Assembly (NCBI GenBank): GCA_035650275.1 | Contig: DASRHY010000201.1 | Coordinates: 1-64,000, forward strand | Length of the DNA stretch: 64,000 nt | Direction: 5' to 3' | DNA from: DASRHY01 sp035650275 | GTDB lineage: Bacteria > Actinomycetota > Actinomycetes > Propionibacteriales > Kribbellaceae | Part shown: positions 59,901-64,000 of the stretch, in pieces | Layout: every line of letters starts with the position of its first letter | How positions within the stretch are numbered: the stretch's first letter is position 1 | Position numbers and translations under genes: made by a program | Notes under the pieces: generated by a model | What the model was told of the DNA's origin: nothing | Seen by the model: only the letters and a program-made list of their open reading frames with translations | Databases searched by the model: none

Positions 59901-61475
59901 CGCGCCGGGCCGGCCGGAGATCTCGCCGGACACCCGGTCGAACACGATCCGCGGCCGCAGCTCGGCGAACTCGTCCGACGGGTACCGCCCGGAGAGCATG
60001 TCCAGCACCGCGTCGTACGCCGATCGCGGCAGCGTCGAGAACGGAGCCGCCCGCCGGACCAGCGAGAACAGGTCGTCTGTGTGGATGCTGTCCAGGCTCG
60101 CGATCGAGACGATCTGCTGGGCCAGCACGTCGAGCGGGTTGGCGGGGATGTGCAGCCGCTCGATCTTGCCCTCGCGCATCCGCTGCACCACCACCGCGGT
60201 CTCGACCAGGTCGCCGCGGAACTTCGGGAACATCACTCCGCGGGACACCGCGCCGACCTGGTGCCCGGCCCGGCCGACCCGCTGCAGCCCGCTGGCCACC
60301 GAGGGCGGCGCCTCGACCTGCACGACCAGGTCGACCGCGCCCATGTCGATGCCGAGCTCGAGACTGCTGGTCGCGACCACGCACGGCAGCCGGCCGGACT
60401 TCAGATCAGCCTCGATCTGCGCGCGCTGATCCTTGCTCACCGAGCCGTGGTGCGCCCGGGCGACCAGCGGCTCGGCGCCGTGCGAGGCACCGGACTGCGC
60501 CATCAGCTGGGCGGGGGAGCCGACGTCGGGCAGCTCCTCGCCGGCCCGCTCGGCGGCGATCTCGTTCAGCCGGGACGTGAGCCGCTCGGCCAGCCGGCGC
60601 GAGTTCGCGAACACGATCGTGGAGCGGTGCTGCGCGATCAGGTCCGCGACATGCTCCTCGACGTGCGGCCAGATCGACGGCTGCGCCACCGACCGCGCGG
60701 CCGAGCCGGACTCCGGCTCGGCGTCGCCCAGCTCGGTCATGTCCTCCACCGGTACGACGACGCTGAGGTCCCACTCCTTCGCATACTTCGGCTGGACCAC
60801 CTCGACCGGGCGCTCGCCGCCCAGGAACCGCGCGACCTCCTCCACCGGGCGGACGGTCGCGGACAGCCCGATCCGCTGCGCAGGCCGCTCCAGCAGCGCG
60901 TCCAGCCGCTCCAGCGACAGCGCCAGGTGCGCGCCGCGCTTGGTCCCGGCCACCGCGTGCACCTCGTCCACGATCACGGTCTCGACCCCGCTCAGCGACT
61001 CGCGCGCCTGCGAGGTGAGGAGCAGGAACAGCGACTCCGGCGTAGTGATCAGGATGTCCGCGGGCCTGGTCGCGAACTTGCGCCGGTCGGAGGCGGGGGT
61101 GTCACCGGAACGAATCGCGACCTCGACCTGAGCCGGCACCTCGCCGAGCCGCTCGGCGGTCTGCCGGATCCCGGTCAGCGGCGCCCGCAGGTTGCGCTCG
61201 ACGTCGACCGCGAGCGCCTTCAGCGGGGAGATGTACAGCACCCGGCAGCGGCGCCTCGGCTCGGCAGGCGGTGGGACGGTGGCCAGCCGGTCCAATGCCC
61301 ACAGGAACGCGGCCAGCGTCTTGCCGGACCCGGTCGGCGCGACCACCAGCGCGTCCCGGCCGGCAGCGATCGCGGACCAGGCGCCGCGCTGCGCCGGGGT
61401 GGCCGAGTCGAACACGTCGCCGAACCAGGTCCGGGTCGCGCGGGAGAAGCTCCGCAGCCCGTCCTTGCTCGTCAT
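56907..61475 (-). CDS. lhr: Lhr-type ATP-dependent DNA helicase
   Basis: 1522 residues, the full-length Lhr form. The motor has Walker A VVAPTGSGKTLAAF near 44-57, VDEVHAVAGTKRGAHLALSL, and SATVRPVEEV; the second RecA domain has LVARAHHGSVSKDQRAQIEA and QRVGRAGHQVGAVSRGVMFP. The winged-helix and beta-barrel domains and a roughly 600-residue Lhr C-terminal domain follow. Lhr tracks 3' to 5' on single-stranded DNA and unwinds RNA:DNA hybrids. The ATG at 61475 has no strong ribosome site; one at 61484 would add three residues. Confidence 0.93.
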   Translation of the reverse strand: MTSKDGLRSFSRATRTWFGDVFDSATPAQRGAWSAIAAGRDALVVAPTGSGKTLAAFLWALDRLATVPPPAEPRRRCRVLYISPLKALAVDVERNLRAPLTGIRQTAERLGEVPAQVEVAIRSGDTPASDRRKFATRPADILITTPESLFLLLTSQARESLSGVETVIVDEVHAVAGTKRGAHLALSLERLDALLERPAQRIGLSATVRPVEEVARFLGGERPVEVVQPKYAKEWDLSVVVPVEDMTELGDAEPESGSAARSVAQPSIWPHVEEHVADLIAQHRSTIVFANSRRLAERLTSRLNEIAAERAGEELPDVGSPAQLMAQSGASHGAEPLVARAHHGSVSKDQRAQIEADLKSGRLPCVVATSSLELGIDMGAVDLVVQVEAPPSVASGLQRVGRAGHQVGAVSRGVMFPKFRGDLVETAVVVQRMREGKIERLHIPANPLDVLAQQIVSIASLDSIHTDDLFSLVRRAAPFSTLPRSAYDAVLDMLSGRYPSDEFAELRPRIVFDRVSGEISGRPGAQRLAVTSGGTIPDRGLFGVFLVGESSNHRVGELDEEMVYESRVGDVFTLGTSSWRIEDITHDRVLVSPAPGQPGRLPFWKGDAVGRPAELGAAAGAFVRTTGSLPEAKAVEKVRATGLDEFAAKNLVAYLSEQREATGRVPDDTTIVVERFRDELGDWRVCVHSPYGGQVHGPWALAIAARLRERYGMDAQSVAGDDGIVLRLPETDEPPPGADLVLFDPAEIEQVITDEVGGSALFASRFRECAARALLLPRRDPRRRSPLWQQRQRSAQLLSVASKYGSFPIVLEALRECLQDVYDLTALKDLLTGVSERRIKVVEVETTEASPFAKSLLFGYVGAFMYEGDTPLAEKRAAALALDQTLLAELLGRTELRELLDAEVVLRTEAELQRLAEDRRARDAEGLFDVLRLVGPLSVEQAAQRSVVPSVDGADAETWLTGLAAARRVVRVRIAGEHRWAVVEDVARLRDALGVPVPPGVAEAHAESVADPLGDLVSRYARTHGPFRAADLATHLGTGVAVVTDTLRRLATAGRVVEGEFLPGGTTPEWCDAEVLRLLRRRSLAALRKEVEPVEQTALGRFLPAWQGVAGKPSRSYGDLTGAVLSAVEQLAGCAVPASALESIVLPSRVPGYAPSMLDELTATGDVLWAGAGALPGTDGWVSLHLADTCDVTLPDPDESLELGQVHQAVLDALAGGGAYFFRQLSDAVAAGIGLVDDTTLTTALWDLAWAGYLSNDTLGPLRALVGGRGAHRARRAAPRGRTARPGRPALPTRGGPLTASGRWSLLPARNPDPTRRAHAAAETLLDRYGIVTRGSVLTERTPGGFAAVYKVLSAFEESGRCRRGYFVAGLGAAQFALPGAVDRLRALANGPDRRTEDGAPRAVVLAATDPANPYGAALSWPEREAAGGHRPGRKAGALVVLVDGELVVYVERGGRTVLSFTEDPGVLQPGVDALALAIRDGHLGKLSVETADGEQVRHTAFGDALAKAGFHATPRGLRLRA

Positions 61476-61557
61476 GCCTGCCATCTTGCCAACCGTCTCC
61501 GACATTGTGTGCACGCTGTGGGCAGGAGCAGACCCTTGGTCTGCAATGATCCCGCCC

Positions 61558-62550
61558 ATGACGACTCGCGTACGCTCCGTGCTGCTCGCGGCGGCACTCG
61601 TTCTCGCCTTGAGTGGCTGTGTGAAGATCGACGCCGACCTCAAGGTGAGCTCGGACGAGAAGGTGTCCGGCACGATGCTGATGGCCATCGACAAGGCCTT
61701 CGCCGAGCGGATGGGCCAGTCACCGGACAAGCTCAAGGAGCAGGTCGAGAAGACCGTCAAGGAAGACCTGCCCGACGGTGTCGACTGCAAGCCGTACGAG
61801 GAGGGCAAGTACCTTGGCACCGAGTGCTCGTTGGACGACGTGCCGTTCAGCGAGATGAGCGACTCGCGCGGCACCGGCCTGAAGTTCGAGAAGAGCGGCG
61901 AGCGCTTCATCGTCACCGGTGGTGTGGGTGACCAAGCGTCCTTCGAGATCCCGGCCAACCTCACCCCTGAGGTGGAGTTCAAGATCACCATGCCTGGCAA
62001 GATCATCGAGAGGGACGCCGGCGCCCAGGTCGACGGCAAGACCGCGACGTACACCGACCCGAAGAAGATGACCAGCATCCGGCTGGTCTCCGAGGCCGGC
62101 GGCGGTGGGATCCCCGCCTGGCTGATCATCCTGCTCGTCGTGCTGGTGCTCGGTGCGGCCGGTGCGGTGGTGTTTTTCCTGCTCAAGGGCCGGAACAAGA
62201 TCGGCGCTCAGCAGTTCCCGGGCCAGCAGTACCCGGGCCAGCAGGGCCAGTGGGGTCCGCAGCAGGGGCAGCAGGCTCCGTGGGGACCGCAGCAGGGTGG
62301 TCCGCAGCCGCAGCAGTGGGGCGGCCAGCAGGGTCCGCAGCAGCGCCAGTGGGGTCCAGGGCCGCAGCAGGGCCAGCAGCCCCCGCAGCAGTGGGGTCAG
62401 CCGGGCCAGGGTCAGCAGCCGCCGCGCCAGCAGCCCCCGCAGCAGTGGGGCCAGCCGGGCCAGGGTCAGCAGCCGCCGCAAGGGGGACCGCCGCAGCAGT
62501 GGGGCCAGCCGGGCCAGCCGCCGCAAGGGGGACCGCAGGGGCCGCGGTAG
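61558..62550 (+). CDS. LppM-like (DUF3153) lipoprotein with Gln/Pro/Gly-rich tail
   Basis: 330 residues. The lipobox LALSGC puts the lipidated Cys at 21; the mature VKIDADLKVSSDEKVSGTML matches the LppM domain of mycobacteria. A C-terminal membrane span (WLIILLVVLVLGAAGAVVFF) leads to a cytoplasmic tail of about 120 residues made of QQWGQPGQGQQPPQ-like repeats. LppM affects surface lipoglycans and phagosome traffic in M. tuberculosis; that role may not carry over. CAATGAT stands seven bases before the ATG. The low-complexity repeat tail is likely to vary in length. Confidence 0.85.
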   Translation: MTTRVRSVLLAAALVLALSGCVKIDADLKVSSDEKVSGTMLMAIDKAFAERMGQSPDKLKEQVEKTVKEDLPDGVDCKPYEEGKYLGTECSLDDVPFSEMSDSRGTGLKFEKSGERFIVTGGVGDQASFEIPANLTPEVEFKITMPGKIIERDAGAQVDGKTATYTDPKKMTSIRLVSEAGGGGIPAWLIILLVVLVLGAAGAVVFFLLKGRNKIGAQQFPGQQYPGQQGQWGPQQGQQAPWGPQQGGPQPQQWGGQQGPQQRQWGPGPQQGQQPPQQWGQPGQGQQPPRQQPPQQWGQPGQGQQPPQGGPPQQWGQPGQPPQGGPQGPR

Positions 62551-62576
62551 CTGTTCGCCGCATAGAGTTGCGCGCC

Positions 62577-63557
62577 ATGAAGATCTTCGTCACCGGCGGC
62601 GCCGGGTTCATCGGGTCGCACTTCGTCCGTACCGCCCTGTCCGGTGGCTACCCGGAGCTGGGCGACCTCGAGGTCACCGTGTTCGACTCGCTCAGCTACG
62701 CGGGGAACCAGGCCAACCTCGACCCGGTGAAGGACGCGCCCGGCTACCGGTTCGTGCGAGGCGACATCACCGATCTGACCCAGGTGGACCAGGCTCTGCC
62801 GGGCCATGACGCGGTCGTGCACTTCGCGGCCGAGTCGCACGTGGACCGGTCGATCGCCGGCGCGACCCCGTTCGTGGTCACGAACGTGCTCGGCACCCAG
62901 GTGCTGCTCGAGGCTGCCCTGCGGCATGGCATCGCGCCGTTCCTGCACGTGTCGACCGACGAGGTGTACGGCTCGATCCCGGAAGGCTCCTGGACCGAGT
63001 CCGAACCGCTGCAGCCCAACTCGCCGTACTCGGCCTCCAAGGCCTCCAGCGACCTGGTCGCGCTCGCGTACCACCGCACGCACGGACTGGACGTCCGGGT
63101 GACCCGGTGCTCGAACAACTACGGCCCGCACCAGTACCCGGAGAAGGTCATCCCGCTGTTCGTCACCAACCTGATCGAGGGGAAGAAGGTCCCGCTGTAC
63201 GGCGACGGGCTGAACGTCCGCGACTGGCTGCACGTCGACGACCACTGCCAGGGCATCGCGAAGGTGCTGCTCGGTGGCAAGGGCGGCGAGGCGTACAACA
63301 TCGGCGGCGGCACCGAGCTCACCAACCGGGAGCTGACCGACCGGCTGCTGGCGGCGTTCGGCAAGGGCGAGGAGAGCATCGACTACGTCGAGGACCGCAA
63401 GGGACACGACCGGCGGTACTCGGTCGACTGGTCGAAGATCCGCGACGAGCTCGGCTACACACCCCGGCACGACTTCGACTCGGGTCTGGCCGACACGATC
63501 GCCTGGTACCGCGACAACGCGGACTGGTGGCAGCCGCTCAAGTACCCGGACGCATGA
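62577..63557 (+). CDS. rfbB: dTDP-glucose 4,6-dehydratase
   Basis: 326 residues, extended SDR. The NAD loop is VTGGAGFIGSHFV near 5-17; the catalytic triad region is VSTDEVYGSIPEG plus Tyr151 and Lys155 of SPYSASKASSD. TRCSNNYGPHQYPEKVIPLF and RDWLHVDDHC are RmlB hallmarks. It makes dTDP-4-keto-6-deoxyglucose for rhamnose or other deoxysugars. No rfbA, rfbC or rfbD lies nearby, so this is a solitary copy. TAGAGT lies eight bases before the ATG. Its stop overlaps the DUF3046 gene as ATGA. Confidence 0.94.
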   Translation: MKIFVTGGAGFIGSHFVRTALSGGYPELGDLEVTVFDSLSYAGNQANLDPVKDAPGYRFVRGDITDLTQVDQALPGHDAVVHFAAESHVDRSIAGATPFVVTNVLGTQVLLEAALRHGIAPFLHVSTDEVYGSIPEGSWTESEPLQPNSPYSASKASSDLVALAYHRTHGLDVRVTRCSNNYGPHQYPEKVIPLFVTNLIEGKKVPLYGDGLNVRDWLHVDDHCQGIAKVLLGGKGGEAYNIGGGTELTNRELTDRLLAAFGKGEESIDYVEDRKGHDRRYSVDWSKIRDELGYTPRHDFDSGLADTIAWYRDNADWWQPLKYPDA

Positions 63558-63748
63558 GGCTGACCGAGTTCTGGGCCCGGATGGACCGGGCGCTGGGGCC
63601 TGCCTACGCGAGGACCTGGGCCGAGACCCAGGTCATCGCCGAGCTGGACGGCCGCACCGTGGCCGAGGCGCTGGACGCCGGCGAGAGCGCCAAAACCGTC
63701 TGGCGCGCCGTCTGGCAACACCTCCAGCTCCCCGCCACCGACCGCTGA
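63554..63748 (+). CDS. DUF3046 small protein
   Basis: 64 residues: MRLTEFWARMDRALGPAYAR, TWAETQVIAELDGRTVAEAL, DAGESAKTVWRAVWQHLQLP. This matches DUF3046, a short actinobacterial family typically encoded directly before recA. Here it overlaps rfbB and is followed by a strong terminator, so recA may lie just beyond the window as a separate unit. Function unknown. Confidence 0.88.
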   Translation: MRLTEFWARMDRALGPAYARTWAETQVIAELDGRTVAEALDAGESAKTVWRAVWQHLQLPATDR

Positions 63749-63775
63749 CCGGCTGTCCGCCGGGGTCAGGAAAGG

Positions 63776-63815
63776 GCGACGGGCGAGGTCACGCCCACGT
63801 GACCTCGCCCGTCGC
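63776..63815. terminator. Strong terminator after DUF3046
   Basis: A perfect 18-bp stem (63776-63793 with 63798-63815; core GGGCGAGGTCACG opposite CGTGACCTCGCCC) and a CCCA loop, 28 bases after the stop. With no wobble pairs it could work in both directions. Confidence 0.85.
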
Positions 63816-63821
63816 TGACCA

Positions 63822-63864
63822 GTTCGTTAACGGCCCCTGGGGGGAGGAGAGGCCGTTAGCGAAC
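63822..63864. repeat. Second inverted repeat at the right edge
   Basis: GTTCGTTAACGGCC (63822-63835) pairs with GGCCGTTAGCGAAC (63851-63864), one mismatch of the G-U type, loop of 15 purine-rich bases. It directly follows the terminator. It may be a second terminator for a gene entering from the right. Confidence 0.55.
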
Positions 63865-64000
63865 CAGTCGGTGAGGCAGCCGGCCAACTGTTGGTGGGGC
63901 CATAAGTCGGCCGACCGGAGGGGTGGACGGAACGTTGAGGGGAAGGCGCGATGCCCTCCGGGGCGCGCGGCTTGGAGGTCTTCAGCAGGGTGCCGCAGTA
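63865..64000. other. Unresolved edge sequence
   Basis: Two readings are possible. On the minus strand a frame open at the edge reads YCGTLLKTSKPRAPEGIAPS with G/C-ending codons to about 63943, then a poor tail to TAA at 63827-63829, as for the 3' end of a gene. On the + strand ATG at 63951 with AGGGGAAGG just before it begins MPSGARGLEVFSRVPQ. Neither fragment is recognisable. Confidence 0.25.

Noticed and set aside
63951..64000. Gene start MPSGARGLEVFSRVPQ at the right edge
   Set aside because: Only 16 codons are visible and the opposite strand is equally codon-like; cannot be decided here.

Overview
The window is very GC-rich chromosomal DNA from an actinobacterium. Nearly every codon ends in G or C, starts are often GTG, and neighbouring genes commonly overlap as ATGA or GTGA. 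Family content points to a Propionibacteriales-type soil actinomycete such as Kribbella or Nocardioides: the rimP-nusA-ylxR-infB block, a ClgR regulator after pgsA-cinA, a nei2-lhr pair, DUF3046, LppM and a SAM-IV-type riboswitch. The genus is an inference from gene content only.

The backbone is a conserved order of housekeeping genes on the + strand: rimP-nusA-ylxR-infB-rbfA-truB (10.0-16.5 kb), ribF-rpsO-pnp-M16 peptidase (20-25.5 kb), dapB (25.9 kb), dapA-rnj (37-39.6 kb), ftsK-rodZ-like-rimO-pgsA-cinA-clgR (46.2-53.7 kb) and DUF3046 (63.6 kb; this family usually sits just before recA). Accessory blocks separate these core groups.

(1) 0-9.9 kb: the hisH tail, a branched-chain-amino-acid-type ABC importer operon (livF-livG-acyl-CoA ligase-livH-livM-binding protein), a phoX-type phosphatase behind a three-repeat PHO box, and a DUF4439-like lipoprotein pair. 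(2) 16.5-19.9 kb: an F420-type oxidoreductase, a sirtuin, and a TetR regulator divergent from a homocysteine methyltransferase. (3) 26.6-36.7 kb: an XRE/NB-ARC/TPR regulator, a GNAT-azlC-azlD operon, the complete phenylacetyl-CoA epoxidase operon paaABCDE, a hypothetical gene and an AraC regulator. (4) 39.6-46.1 kb: LacI and TetR regulators, a D-amino-acid oxidase, a riboswitch-controlled cysteine-desulfurase-like enzyme, and a MerR-amidase operon. (5) 53.7-63.5 kb: two DUF4262 paralogues, a ROK regulator, nei2-lhr, an LppM-like lipoprotein and rfbB.

The regulatory DNA is unusually legible. It includes a SAM-IV riboswitch (43.7-43.8 kb), a PHO box, a MerR promoter with a 19-bp spacer, overlapping divergent TetR promoters with two operators, several long perfect terminator hairpins, and many start codons placed 6-8 bases after a TANNNT box, as in leaderless mRNAs. 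The least explained elements are a palindromic intergenic repeat family (one unit at 0.3 kb, a five-unit array of about 62 bp each at 25.5 kb) and a 127-bp element with perfect 14-bp terminal inverted repeats at 35.2 kb. No tRNA, rRNA, CRISPR array or transposase gene was seen.
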